Notes: generated by a model from the letters alone, not told the origin. Positions 13,814 to 25,363 are shown, counted from the stretch's first letter. The stretch is 64,000 nt of DNA from Setoptus koraiensis (GCA_048013815.1 CM106586.1:15500001-15564000); one strand, 5' to 3'. Translations and numbers: made by a program.

Positions 13814-16173
13814 TTATTCCAATGGTATTTCATTTAAGCTCTCAAAGTCGCTATTAGCTTTTTTTGTTTTAGATTCGTCACCATTGCTTCGATCAGCCTT
13901 GTTCTCCATGGGTATGAATACGTCCCGGGTAGTTATCGAGTTCGGCCTGATTCCTCTGTGATGTAGTGCTGATGATGCTGCTTGTTCACTTGTTGCGTCA
14001 CCATTCTTGGATAGATTTTTTATCATTTTGCTTTGTTGTACAATGTTTTGTCCATCGGCACTTGTTGATGGCACTGGCTGGATTGTGGTTGTTGGAGTGG
14101 CAATTTGATCTGCTTCTTTTGAGGATGTGTCAATCTGAACTGAAGTCTCAGGTTGTGCAGATGGTACAGATTGTGGTTGTTCTTCTTCGAGTTCTGTTTC
14201 TGGTTGTTTTTGTGCTGGTGTTGAAATGGGCTCAATGGAGTTTTCGTTATCAATTTGCGATGGCTTCTGTTGTTCCAGTGATGACGATGGCGGCTCCTCA
14301 GACACTGGCTCATCTGGAATTTCATTCAATGTCGGATCACTGCCCCCTTGTGTATCAAGTGTCGGCTTATCACTAACTGGCGACTCGCTTGGCGTATCGG
14401 AAGCGGAAGAATCGTCACTGTTGATATTCACCGGTGGTTGAATAGATGGACCCACTAGGAGATTGGCAGCATCGGCGCCATTTGGCACCATACTGTTGCC
14501 CTCAATTGGACTGTCTGTTTCACCATTGGGCACCGAAGGATTTTCCTCCACATCATTCTCCTCTGGCGACACCGACGAGGACGGCATTGTGTCGGGTCTA
14601 AGTATGGGCTCAACGATACCGGGAGCTGTTTGGCAAGCCTGTAACCAGAGTTGTAAGTCAATTGTCAAATGTTGGACATTTTGTTCTAATTGCACTGGAT
14701 CACATTCGGGATTAGGCCCACAAACAGATGGGTTGACGCGCACTGGTTCGGGTATAATATCGGGATTTTGGCTTCCAATCATGTAGAATCTGAGAAAATG
14801 AAGAAGGTTCACTGGATCATAATGGAGCTCAATGACAATGCCTGAACCGTAATTGGGTATTCCTGTATATGTTTGCAGAATGTTCAGTAGAGCAATTAGT
14901 GTCTGATCGTGGCCCACATACACCAAAACTTTGCGCTTATCCGCTACACTGCTGTCCACTGTTGAACCGCCCGAACCTATCTGTTTTTTGATATTTTGTA
15001 TAATCTCATGCAATAGTCTACCCGCTCGCAACCTCTGTATCAATGGTGTACTAAATCTAATTTGATCAGTTTTATCTGCTATATACTCCAATCGTTTGGC
15101 GAATTCCGATGTGTACCACACGGGACTCGGTTCCATTGGCATGTTCACACGGCTCTTGAGTGCGTCATTTATAATCTCAGCCTGAGTGAGATCAGTGAAG
15201 ACCTTGTCGTTTCCGGTGTAATCGAATAATGTTTGCAAATCGTGCTTATATTCATTCAAATATTGAATATACTGGCTGGAGTTTCGGATTCGTTCCTCTT
15301 CAGCATCGGCAGCTGGACAGGGTGCATACGGATAGAGTAACTGTTCACAAATAACAAGAAGAAACAAACAAACAAATAGAGGGATTGTATGTTATGGCGC
15401 TGCGTAGCAAGTGCTCTGCATAATTTACTTGTAGATGAACTACTCACATCGTCATCTTCCTCTGGTACAGTGTGAACGGCGCTCGGCTGCCAATTGGGTA
15501 ACTCCTCTGACCAGACAAATCTGCCCGAAGGAGGATTTAGGCCCGAGACAAGAACTGAGGCACTTTCGAGGCATCTGTCGGAGTCAGAACTTCGCACATA
15601 TAGCTTGTTTGGATCTCCGTTCAAGAGGAGGTCGTAGTATTTCATTTTGAGATATTTGCCCAGCGAGTACATGCGTCTTTTGCCAGCCTACGTCGAAAAA
15701 ACGAACAAAATTCTATTAATACATGAAAACTCAGATCGTGTAACCAACGTGTGCCTGCAAATAGACACCGTCGGTCAACTCACCAGTGTTAGTTGACCAA
15801 AACCATCCAATGGCTCAATTAGACCCTCTTTTTCGCCTAGAAAATAAGAGTCCGGTGTAGGTGCCTGATGTACGACGTGAAATGTAGTAGAAATTGTATG
15901 AGTAAGGATACTTGGAGTGAGGATTTCTCAGATGGCAACACAAACAGGAAAGGTATAGATATCTTCTCGAAACCAAAGTACTAAATTCTATTAACCACTC
16001 ACCTTATCGCCATGTCTCACCAGTATTTGCACGGATTTTATGATTGTTGTGTCTGTTTGTCTCCTGGTGAACAGATCGATCGGGAATGCGAAAGTCAAAT
16101 ATAGTGTGAGCGCCATTAGCGATAGTATGGCCGCAACACCGAGATATTTTCGTTGGAAAGTTAATTGTGTCAT
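13814..16173 (-). CDS. Membrane-anchored histidine acid phosphatase with long acidic tail
   Basis: Four coding exons on the minus strand: 16173–16003, 15864–15784, 15687–15448 and 15340–13814, all phase 0, giving 672 aa. An N-terminal hydrophobic segment (about 11–31) after a short basic stretch suggests a type II anchor or an uncleaved signal. The histidine phosphatase domain runs from about 45 to 400, with the phosphohistidine motif RHGDK at 53–57, split from APTPDS by intron 1, and the second conserved pair HD near residue 312 (VYVGHDQT). Conserved Cys residues fit the prostatic/lysosomal acid phosphatase fold. It hydrolyses phosphomonoesters in the secretory or lysosomal system or outside the cell. 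The last ~240 residues are a Pro/Ser/Glu/Gln-rich disordered tail found neither in human ACP2 nor in ACPP. The exact substrate is unknown; a 2-phosphoxylose phosphatase relative is an alternative. Confidence 0.85.
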
Positions 16174-18629
16174 ATTAATTTAATGTCTTTTGTAGGTGTA
16201 TTTTCTTAAAGACTATTTCTCTTTGTTTTGATAGTCTGACTTGATCAATTTATTAGAGTTCGTGGCTAGTTCATTTAACTTGATCGATGGTTTATTTGCC
16301 AAGCCGGTGAGATCAAATGTCTGATTTTTTGCTGCTAAATGTTGTTTGCAAGTAGACAATCATACGCCTGTCACAAAATGTTCTACTACGTATCAGATTG
16401 CCTAGTATTTCTTTCAAATTTAATTCCTCTTTGTTTGTATTGTCTGTTTTGTCGCAATATTTTGTTGAGGTGAAAATGCTGAATTATCTGAGCACTTTAA
16501 GTTTGAATTATTGAACAATTTAGCTAAACAAATTCACTTGCTATGTAGTTGCAGGATAACAATATAATAATCAATCAACTTGTCGCGTCGATATATCGAT
16601 TCTTGACTGACTCAATCGTTGCTATTACATTTTTATTTTCGTAAATTGCTACGGAGAATATCATCTTTGTGGCGTGTCTAGAATATTGATGCATTCACTA
16701 CTTGTCCCGCACTCTCTCACCTGATTTCCATGACGTCGACACCAACAATAGACTATTACATTGTATGGAGACACAACAACGGAGAACTTCTTTCTCAATC
16801 ACAATAAGTTTGTGCTGTATGGTCTAACTAGTATAGTTGTCAAACATTAATAACTGACTAATTATCCATCGTCACAAGCTCCTAATGATGATGTTAGCTA
16901 CGGCACTGGCAACGTTATAGGTGATTTAATTGTGGCTTCTCTGTAACTTTCTATCCTCAGTTAATTGCTGCTGTTAGTATTGTGTTGCTGACCGGCTTAA
17001 GCTTATAATCCCTACATTAGAGTGACGACGGATATAAACAACAACAATAGCTACTTTATATTTATGTATGATGAGATGATAGGTGTGCCTTATTGCTAAT
17101 CATATTGTTGGTGATGGTTCAAATGAAGAAACACCTGTCAACAACATCACCAGCAACAACAACAACAAAAAGTGATACATTATATCACGGTCATTGCACG
17201 TTATAGTAACGTAATTATTCATATAAATTGACGGTTGCTCTCTTTGTTTTGTTATTCACTTTCACTCCATTATTCATTAGTTATGATGGGTAAGTTTTGT
17301 CATTAGAATCTAATTAGAGAGTGAGTATTGATCAGTCATTCATTCCAACACAGCATTGATTTGATTAACTTATGTGTGTGTGTCTGTGTGTGATTGATGA
17401 TCCGGATTCAATTCATATCAACGTCAAGTATTGTTGCTAATCAAATCAATGCCCTTGGTATATTTGTGATGAGACAATTATACAGATTTAATCATCCGAA
17501 TACAATTCATACACTGTGTTCGTATGGACATCAATAATTATTATTATCCAAACAAAAAATATCCATTGGAAGGATGACTAATCGGGAAAGAAGCCAACAA
17601 ATAGAAACAAACTGACGAATTCGTAGCACTGATACACGCAAAAACAAAACCGACTTCTTTCCTGACGTTGTATTCCTGAGTTGTATATCTGTCCGAAGCT
17701 GTCAAATGTTCAGATCATTTGTAACACAATGCGAGCTTATAGAATCTCATTTGTATTTTTTGATTCATAACAACAACAAATTTGAAGACGATTTTTTTGA
17801 CATTTATCTATCTGGTTCTATCTGCATGGACGTTTCCATACCGATCTATTTTGTCATGTTGGCTGACGCACAAACACAAACGAGATAGACACATAATATA
17901 CGATTGACTAATTGTATTTGTCAGGTTCAAATCGTGACATTGAACCCCAAATGTGCTACAAGTTGTAGCCTGCAACACTATACTTTGTACGAAATGTCTG
18001 GATGTATATATATCCAGTCGATTTTATTTAAGCATCCAGTATGAAATATTTGGTACAAAGAGAGTGTGTAAGAGAGAGAAAGCGTATATGTAAATGTGTG
18101 TGGATCGTGGACAAAGACAAATGAATCTATTGTATTTACACATTGTATAGACACTAAAGTTGTTAGTTAATTAGTGATAATTGTTGTGGTAAAGGTGATA
18201 GTTGTTGTATGCAAATTCTATTTTTGATGATGGTCCTCTTCGGAAAGGCGGTTAGTTATGTGTGAGATTCAGATCATAGGGATTGTTGTTTGTTGTTGTT
18301 GTTACAGGTTCGTCGTTTTAGTTGTTCGTTTGTCTATGGCAGAAAGAGAAGGCTTGACGACGGACGGCATTTGGCACTTGGTGTCAACAGGTCAACAAAT
18401 CAAATTGTCAATTGTCTGATAGACCTGAATGTTTGTTTGAATATAGTCTCTCATAGAAAATCTTTCTTTTTTTCTACGCTTCTTTCGCTCATTCTTCGTG
18501 TCATGTGTGTCAATTAGTGGCTCTGTCCTCCTGTGTTAACTTTTACAAATAACCGTACCAATAGTGGCTAGCGAGTGGCTTATATTGTCGATTTGTAGAC
18601 AACAATCATAGTTATTAGTTATCCATTAC
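16174..18629. other. Long AT-rich intergenic region
   Basis: About 2.5 kb without a recognisable gene. It contains short (GT)n and CAACAA tracts (for example near 17150–17170 and 17370–17392) and several short open frames with no motif. Near 17931 GGTTCAAATC resembles a tRNA B box, but no acceptor stem or anticodon arm can be folded around it. Confidence 0.45.
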
Positions 18630-19601
18630 TTATTGAGCTGTGGCTGGATTTCCTGTCTGAAACCAATCGTAGGAGAGGCGAGCCGCAGCTCCAAATGTCA
18701 CGCCGGTTATTATACCAAATACGCCGGCAAATATGCCGCCTATTTTAGCCGCTCCCGAACAAAGCGTCAACAATACCATTATTCCTGATACAATAAATAG
18801 CACTGTCAGTATGACCTCGTTAACCATCAAACTCAGTGGTATATTTACAAAATTTTCCAATGCCTCGTGAAATCTAACACAAAACATGACCAATACTAAT
18901 ATGGAGAATATAAGGCCATAACTGGAGACCCATTCGAAGAGTCTGTAGTCGTAGCCGCGACAACTGGACACCTCCTCCAAAATGAGACAAATGATACACA
19001 GTGCCTGTGATTGGTGACGTGATTGATAGTAAACAATTGCATAGTTATAATTAATTATCTAACTACTATAAGCCGAATATTCTAATGAGTTTGCTACAGA
19101 CAAATGAGAGGTATATAAATGTAATTGTTGTGTGTGCTATTAAATGGATAATTAAACTTAGTTAATAAGTTTAGTTCTGCGTTTGTTAGTAAAAGTTACG
19201 TAATGACTGCGATCGGCATTCAGGCGAGAGAATCTCGGTTGGTGTTGTCTGTTACGAAAGCTCCGCCACTCCATCTAGCGGGCCGACGAGCAGGCGCTAA
19301 AATGAACTAATGATTAGAGCATGCTCACACAAACAGGTGCACAACATGCTGCACATGTTGTCTGTCCATATGATTACATAATGTGATACAGGGGGCCACA
19401 TGGTTTTATTTAGGCGAAAAAGTGACCCAATTTCCGGCTGAATTGTTTCGGAATTGCGACAAGCGGTTTTGTTTGGTGTGAAATATTGTTTTAGGGTAGT
19501 TTAAGTGTGCATGAGACTATACTCACAAAATGTGCGACGCGTAAAACGCCGTAGCGTGTTGTCACAAACTCGTTGTCCAATCCAGTTCCGTCTGACATCA
19601 T
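18630..19601 (-). CDS. MARVEL-type four-transmembrane protein
   Basis: Two coding exons on the minus strand: 19601–19527 (encoding MMSDGTGLDNEFVTTRYGVL and RVAHF) and 19004–18630, phase 0, giving 149 aa. Four hydrophobic segments are visible at about 26–44, 57–75, 82–105 and 112–135, with short loops and a short cytosolic tail ending QTGNPATAQ. The size, spacing and a small polar N-terminus leading into the first span (TRYGVLRVAH) fit the MARVEL family (CMTM, plasmolipin and fly Singles bar relatives). These proteins act at membrane apposition sites and in vesicle trafficking. Two consecutive ATGs give start choices one codon apart. The intron is 522 bp, long for this window. The precise subfamily cannot be fixed from sequence alone. 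Confidence 0.75.
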
Positions 19602-21414
19602 GTTTACAGTATTAGTTGCTCAATTAAAATAAAAAAATTAAAACTTTGTTATGTGCTGTTATAAATGCTATGATATGTTGTGTGTGTTTTGGCTTGATTC
19701 TGGCGATTCTTCCTCTTTCTTGTGACCTGTGTCGGTTGACGCACGAGCACGCCGATTGTAAATGCTACTTTGTGGGTGTGAGCCTCACGCGCTCATCAGT
19801 ATCGCCGGGCGACTGTTCGAAATGTGCAATTATTGTTATTGGTATTGCTGTTGCTGGTGGAGCCCTATTGTTGCACAAGTTATATAACAATGGCAGTGAC
19901 AACAATTGTCACACAAATAGCTCTATGCGGCCGGTACAATTATTACGTAAACACTAGTGGCGGGCGATTGACTAACTCAACTGTTGATCGGATTTGTATG
20001 GGTGTTGTGCTCGTATGGTGACTAACAGTTGATTTGATAAAGAATCAAACTTGTGATTGTTGCGGTAGTGCAAATAGTGGTGCTTGTACACAGCTAAAAG
20101 CCAGTTGTTTTATAAATGTTGCCAGTCTCAATGATTTAGATGTTGTGCGCCTAGTCAAATGTGAGTTGCATAAAAAAGCCTGCGATGCAAGAAGCTTCTC
20201 CTAGCGTTGCCTCCCTTATTCTTTCGCCCCCCGTCCAGCCCCTCTGCTTGCTTCAGCTTCGATGGCTTCTCTTGCTTCTTTAGCTTCGTTTGCTGCTGTT
20301 GCTGTTGGTGGTGAACGTTCTTCATCAACAGCATTCGTGCGTTCAATGCTCGCAGCGCTGCAACCAGCAACAGCAGCAAATTCAACAATTACATCTCGAC
20401 TCGACTATTGCTAAGTTTGCCCAAAGTGTGTTAATGCAATTTCGCTAACTTGCATCAAGCATCGAGTGTGTGTGTGTGTGTGTGTGTATTTGCACAAAAT
20501 GCAAACCGACTGACTGGCTGGCGGCATCACTTGGATGCGATTCGAACGAGCTAAAAATTAGTTGTTTTAATACAGTCGATGGCGGTTGTGGCGGTGGTGG
20601 CCAAGCCAACAGGCCAACAAGCAGCCTGTCGATGATGCGCCAACAGCAACGAGTGAGTCGCGTCTTGTCTTGTCTCACCGCATGAGCTTAATTTGATGCT
20701 AACTTTTATCTGTTCATTCCTCCTTTATCATGTGAATCATGAATCCTAGATGCAGACCGAAAGCAGCACCATATGCTCTATGTTGCTATACTTGCACAAC
20801 GAGCCACAGAGCGAGCGAGAGAGGTTACATAATATCTCAAAATATATATACACAAACTGTGCCCATTCAGCAGCTAGCAACATTTGAGTCCAGCATCTGG
20901 CTGCCTCCGGGAAGCGCTGAGGCTTGGCCATGGGGCTCAAAAAGAAGCAGCGGATAAGAAGCGAACGAGAGATAAAGAGAGCACATTCGGCGAGCTTCTG
21001 GTGAACAGGCCAACAGGGAAAGCAAGCAGATACAAACGTTGCATGCTGCGCAAAAGTGATTTATCTGATCTTGATCTGTTAGTTTCTGTCCTCTAATTCG
21101 ATCCGGACCAATCCAATCGAATTTCTCGCCTATTGTGTGGGCAATCACACCAATCGGATATATAGCAGTAGCAGGACAGACAGCACGAACAATGGCTATT
21201 CGAACTCCCAAGCCTGCTGCTTATCTCTCGCGCTATTCTTGCTATTTTTAGTTTCATTATCTAAGGCTTGTCAAACATTGCATCATTAACGCTCCATATC
21301 AACTTCTCGCATTCATATCTACAAGCAAGGCATCACATCACACGGACATCAAACGTTTCCGGTCCATCGCTACCAGTGTCACTGGATTTGCTCACTCAAC
21401 TCGTGGCCGCATCA
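19602..21414. other. Intergenic region with low-complexity tracts
   Basis: No gene I can support. It contains a CAG/CTG-like tract (20280–20370, GCTGCTGTT repeats), a (GT)n microsatellite at 20466–20487 and G+C-richer patches than the flanks. A 103-codon open frame at 19646–19957 could encode a Cys-rich protein with two hydrophobic segments, but nothing else supports it. Confidence 0.4.
20466..20487 (+). repeat. (GT)n microsatellite
   Basis: Eleven uninterrupted GT dinucleotides, flanked by ATCGA and ATTTGC. Confidence 0.9.
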
Positions 21415-21569
21415 CAACGCACACACAGTTATCTAATAATAATTGAGATGTGTCGTTATTGTTGCCTCACGAGGGTTCATGTAACACGCAACAAAGATGT
21501 CCATACAATTTATCGACGGTCGGGTCGTTGCGCCACAACAAAAGAAACAGCATTGATCGCGAATGTCTG
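21415..21569. repeat. Direct repeat, copy 1, beside the HP1-like pseudogene
   Basis: About 155 bp nearly identical to 22122–22277 in the same orientation, with about seven substitutions and no indel that I can see. It starts within CAACGCACACACAGT and ends at GATCGCGAATGTCT. It lies directly downstream, in transcription sense, of the HP1-like fragment. I see no terminal inverted repeat or target-site duplication identifying it as a transposon. Confidence 0.9.
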
Positions 21570-22025
21570 GCTGATAGTTGCTATCAAACTGAGATATATC
21601 GGTGACATCTGCTGTCTTCTTCCTACTTTTGGCCTGATCACCGCCCTCGGGTACGCTCTTGTTAACAACGTCCATGTTCTCCAAGTCTGAGTCTGCTGTG
21701 GAGTTCCTCAGTGTCGTCATTTTTTTGGAAGTTGCTGTTTTAGCAGGGGGTGCTGTCTTGGCTGTGGACTTGAATTTGGTCGATGCCTCACCGACACCAG
21801 TGCTTGTAGCCTTTTTTGGGCTAATAGGATCCTCTTCTTCGTGAACGCTTTCTGGTTCACTTTCGGAGTCGACAATATCCATTTGAGAAAGTATTCATAC
21901 TGCTTTTCCTTGCCATTCCATCGTCCTTTGAGAATCTTCTCTACAACATATTCTTCGGCTTCTTCTTCATCGCCAGATTCGTCTTTGGTCACGTTTTCTA
22001 CTTCTGAATCTTCTATATCCGACAT
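21570..22025 (-). pseudogene. HP1/chromobox-like gene fragment with disrupted chromodomain
   Basis: Minus-strand ATG at 22025 opens an acidic leader (MSDIEDSEVENVTKDESGDE) leading into a chromodomain start: EEYVVEKILKGRWNGKEKQY then EYFLKW. This matches heterochromatin protein 1 up to the first half of the methyl-lysine-binding domain, including the aromatic positions of the cage (Y and W). Immediately after FLKW the reading frame shifts: the second frame continues with an HP1 hinge-like acidic and Ser/Lys-rich stretch (DIVDSESEPESVHEEEDPIS), while the WEP-containing second half of the chromodomain is missing and no chromoshadow domain follows. There is no GT donor at the junction to explain this as an intron. 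The simplest reading is a deletion in a gene copy, perhaps from an exon-skipped transcript. It is bracketed by 155-bp direct repeats. Confidence 0.75.
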
Positions 22026-22121
22026 GTTTGATGTAATAGTTTGGTTGGTGGGTATAATCTGAACCTTGATGGCTAATGTTTTCGTAACTATGTGGTCAAT
22101 GATAGTCTAAATGAATTCGTC

Positions 22122-22277
22122 TCAACGCACACACAGTCATCTAATAATAATTGAGATGTGTCGTTATTGTTGCTTCACGAGGGTCCATGTAACACGCAAC
22201 AAAGATGTCCATACAATTTCTCGACGGGCGGATCGTTGCGCCACAGCAAAAGAAACAGCATTGATCGCGAATGTCTA
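22122..22277. repeat. Direct repeat, copy 2, upstream of the HP1-like pseudogene
   Basis: Second copy of the repeat at 21415–21569, about 95% identical. It sits about 100 bp upstream of the HP1-like ATG. The pair therefore brackets the pseudogene at a spacing of about 707 bp, consistent with tandem duplication or unequal exchange. Confidence 0.9.
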
Positions 22278-22515
22278 TTGACTGCTCTTACTAGCCCACC
22301 TACGACATATGATGTATGTGACAAAAGTGACAGGCGGCCGAATGCTCTAGATAAAGCTGTTATCTTATCTAATTTATGCCTGTTGCAAATGATATTCATT
22401 CCATGGTGACGATCAGTTACGTAACAAACGAAGTTTCGCGCTCTCTCTCTCTCTCTAGTTTCATCATCAGAAAGGCGCATTCGCCCAACTGTTGCTCACG
22501 ACTATCATACTGAGC

Positions 22516-22617
22516 CATTATAGGGCACACATTACAAAGTACAAAAAGTTAACACCTGAGGAAATGTCAGTGTTAGCTATGGAACTCCGTCAGAGATTAA
22601 TGTCGTCTAAATGCTGA
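22516..22617 (+). pseudogene. 3' fragment of a NitFhit gene
   Basis: The plus strand encodes 33 residues matching the C-terminus of the intact NitFhit gene at 32214–33815: HITKYKKLTPEEMSVLAMEL then RQRLMSSKC and a stop, against HVTKYKKLAPEEMSVVAMEL, RQRLAPTKC. Nothing upstream of about 22516 matches. Homology continues past the stop into the NitFhit 3' UTR (to about 22825) and on into the GPR107 3' end. It is one half of a duplicated junction; the reciprocal half, with a GPR107 fragment, lies at 31860–32030. Confidence 0.9.
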
Positions 22618-22821
22618 TTGTGATTTAGTCTTTCTCATCGGAATGACGCGAAACGCCAGCACTTCATACACGTACTGTATAAGAAACCTTGAGTTGATTA
22701 ACTAACAATAACAGTTACAATAGAAATGAAATGTTGTGTGTTGAACGCTTTTGTAGGCCGAGTAAATCTTAGTTAGGAGAAACTCTTCCGTAATCATGAG
22801 TACTGTACTGACTATCATAGT

Positions 22822-22827
22822 TTTATT
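22822..22827 (-). terminator. Poly(A) signal for GPR107 (minus strand)
   Basis: TTTATT on the plus strand (AATAAA on the minus) about 100 bp after the GPR107 stop. This part is missing from the duplicated copy at 32 kb. Confidence 0.5.
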
Positions 22828-22929
22828 ATTGATATCAACTTATCACGATGCCTGAGATGCTTCGTCGAGGTCAATTATACATATGGATTTATGTAGAAAG
22901 CACTCCTGTCTGGCAGTAGTTAGGGGCCT

Positions 22930-24825
22930 TTAAAGCTCAGGGTCTTCTAAATCCCTCTTGATCAATCTTTGACTATCTGGAATCGTTTGACCATCGTTGG
23001 ACTTGGTGTAAGGCTTCGAGTAGGCGGGGGGCAATTCGGGTCCAACACTAAATAGGACATCTTCTTCTAGTTCGAGATCGTCATCCTGTGAGAGCAATAG
23101 GTAGGGATTTGTTGGTATAGGCTGAAAAAAGTAGCCCGTCACTACAAAGAACACCAGAGTGGCCACTTCGGAAAGCACAACAGTGAGCCAATAATATTTG
23201 AAAGATAATACGGCCTGTAAGAGGTAAGTTATGATACGTGTAAAGTAAATATATCCCACTATCATGATGTAGAAGTGGCGAAATAGTTCCAATTTTTTTA
23301 GATTAATTGCCGCTTTGCCGTCCGTATGTGATGCCTCCTGTAAATGACGAACCGACCATACTATTGGGAAGAGTATAGCACCACAACAGGCTAAATCAAT
23401 AAGTGTGCATATTTCGTTCCAGAAACTATGCTTTAATTCTCCCTCTACGGACTCGTCGAACACAATATTCAGTATATTGGCAAGTATTTGCAATGGGACA
23501 ATGATCAAAACTATCTTTTTATCTTTGTCGCTGAGCATGTGCTTGATGAATGTCCAACCTGAACCAATGAGGATTATTGTGATGAAGAATAGAGCACCCT
23601 TGATAAGTCTGCTCATGTAGAACAGATACGCCCAAGTTTCGACAGGTGAGCCATCCATTGCAATGTAATGATAGTTGATTGCGTGGAAGAATAGAGATGA
23701 GGTTTTGGCGAATATGAGCAAAGTCATAAGATAATGAATCTTGAGCGCATTTTCCTTTTGTTGCCACATAAAGTTCATCCAGATTGTTCCAACCAAGAAG
23801 AATAAAACGGATAGAGCAAAATATAGTTGCGGTAAAGGTATGTGTCCCGCTGAGAGATAATTGTTGAGATAGTTTGTCTCGTAGACGTAGACATCCAGAT
23901 CAATGAGTTCCTGTTTAGTGAAGCCATATTCGTCAGTTTTACCTCTGCAGTTATGGAATGTCAAGAAGTAGACACCTTCCTCCGATGCTTCAAGTATTTT
24001 TATGGAGAAATTAAACGACACTGACATTCTATCTCGTGCATCCACAGTAACAATGAGCGGAATGAACGACAGGGTTTTGTCGCCAGCCCTAAACAAACAG
24101 TCCTTATTTCTTTGATCTGATGATTGCGTCTCAGGAACAAGCAATTCCGTATATTTTACGCCACTACTCGTTGGCTCACTTGGATGATTGACAAAAGAAG
24201 GTGAAGAAGAAACAGACTTGTTGGCACCATCGTAAGGTAGCCTGAGATCGCCGTCCACGTTGCCCATCTCGGATGGTTCAGACACATTGGATATTCTATC
24301 ATTTGTTGGAAAAACTGCAGCTCCTCGTCGACGGCGCACCTGATGATGATCATTGATTGTGGCATGATGATAAGTGGCTGGCATGCCAAACCAAAGCTTA
24401 TGGGTATTATGAAAACATTTGAGCTTCACTTGCTGATCTGCAAAACTGATGCCCATAGTTATGATATCATCTGAACTTAGAGAGCTTTTTGGGTTGTGAA
24501 GATAACAAGACCTCATCAATTTGTTGTCATCATTGAATGGATGGTTTAAGTGATTACTTCTTATTAGTGTCAGTCCAATTGATGGTAATTCTCCTTTTTT
24601 CTCGTCGATATCCGTGTCAATGGTGAGATTTTTCACATTGACTATAAGCTGACCGCCTATGTTATAGCCAAATGTCGACACGGGAAAGAATAGTCTTTTG
24701 TCATTCTTGAGAACAAGGTGATGTTTACGAGCGTCTATTAATTGTATCAAACAATAACAAAAAATAGAGATGAATAGCAGATGATTTTGTATGACAACCA
24801 TCGCTTTTTTGGGGGCGGCTAACAC
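22930..24825 (-). CDS. GPR107: GPR107/108 Lu7TM family protein
   Basis: Single-exon gene, 631 aa. A cleavable signal peptide (about 8–32, hydrophobic HLLFISIFCYCLIQLI) leads into a luminal GOLD-like β domain (about 33–320) and then seven transmembrane segments (about 330–570). The cytosolic tail is acidic and proline-containing (LSQDDDLELEEDVLFSVG then PPAYSKPY). This is the layout of lung seven-transmembrane proteins GPR107/GPR108, which cycle through the Golgi and affect retrograde transport and, for GPR108, innate signalling. The luminal part carries a dibasic RRRRG site near residue 165, a possible furin cleavage point as reported for GPR107. Two in-frame ATGs (codons 1 and 9) are possible; the second lies nearer the hydrophobic core. 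Its 3' end is part of the inverted duplication. Confidence 0.9.
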   Translation of the reverse strand: MLAAPKKAMVVIQNHLLFISIFCYCLIQLIDARKHHLVLKNDKRLFFPVSTFGYNIGGQLIVNVKNLTIDTDIDEKKGELPSIGLTLIRSNHLNHPFNDDNKLMRSCYLHNPKSSLSSDDIITMGISFADQQVKLKCFHNTHKLWFGMPATYHHATINDHHQVRRRRGAAVFPTNDRISNVSEPSEMGNVDGDLRLPYDGANKSVSSSPSFVNHPSEPTSSGVKYTELLVPETQSSDQRNKDCLFRAGDKTLSFIPLIVTVDARDRMSVSFNFSIKILEASEEGVYFLTFHNCRGKTDEYGFTKQELIDLDVYVYETNYLNNYLSAGHIPLPQLYFALSVLFFLVGTIWMNFMWQQKENALKIHYLMTLLIFAKTSSLFFHAINYHYIAMDGSPVETWAYLFYMSRLIKGALFFITIILIGSGWTFIKHMLSDKDKKIVLIIVPLQILANILNIVFDESVEGELKHSFWNEICTLIDLACCGAILFPIVWSVRHLQEASHTDGKAAINLKKLELFRHFYIMIVGYIYFTRIITYLLQAVLSFKYYWLTVVLSEVATLVFFVVTGYFFQPIPTNPYLLLSQDDDLELEEDVLFSVGPELPPAYSKPYTKSNDGQTIPDSQRLIKRDLEDPEL

Positions 24826-25363
24826 AAGCTTAATTCTGATAGTATTAATTAATTAATTTCTCTAATAATCCATTCCTTTTACTGTTTGCCCTGACAATTC
24901 ATTATAATAAGAAACAAACAAGACAATGATGACTCGATGTACAATCGAAATGCCGTAGTGAATTACGTGAAACGTGCTTCTAATGTACATTTTCATATAT
25001 AATGCATATACATGCATTTATTTCCATTGTTTCGGAGCGGTAAATTCAGAAATTCTCGTTCATGCTGACGCATAATTTTGACATTTCACGTATGAACAGT
25101 CACATATTGAACGCATTCACTGATGAATTGTTCGTTGTGCAGGCATTTACTGCAGTGGATTTCGACACAGAGATTCACAGTAGAGAAAAATGTCAATTGG
25201 AAAGGAATCGCAGCATACCAAGAATGGGACAAATCGAATTGATTAAAATCTATCGAGATATTGCTCATGTTGTTTTTAATAAATGGAAAATGATCGGTTC
25301 GATCTGACTAAAATAAACTTCCCTAAAACTTGTGCACTTCTTCGGGCGTAAGATGTGGTCATG
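24826..25363. other. Spacer between GPR107 and GLOD4
   Basis: About 540 bp holding the GPR107 promoter and the GLOD4 3' UTR. No other gene recognised; short open frames at 25062–25307 lack motifs. Confidence 0.45.

Larger units (their letters stand above)
22516..23235. repeat. Inverted duplication, left copy (NitFhit/GPR107 3' junction)
   Basis: This segment contains, left to right, the NitFhit 3' fragment, its 3' UTR and the last ~100 codons of GPR107. The reverse complement recurs at about 31860–32285, where NitFhit is whole and GPR107 is the fragment. The right copy lacks about 230 bp that here cover 22835–23060. Matched blocks include the UTR sequence GAGAAACTCTTCCGTA and the coding sequence TTGTAGTGACGGGCTACTT on the reverse strand. 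Confidence 0.88.

Noticed and set aside
17925-17960. tRNA-like B box GGTTCAAATC
   Set aside because: The T-arm has a mismatch and no matching acceptor strand or anticodon arm exists upstream.
20155-20388. Minus-strand frame with a Leu-rich start and poly-Gln
   Set aside because: It derives from a CAG/GTT low-complexity tract, with no motif, splice sites or promoter evidence.
21440-21560. Frame in the direct repeat reading MLFLLLWRND, recalling a chromoshadow domain
   Set aside because: Only a few residues fit; the rest of the domain, including the C-terminal helix, is absent and the frame is not continuous with the HP1-like part.
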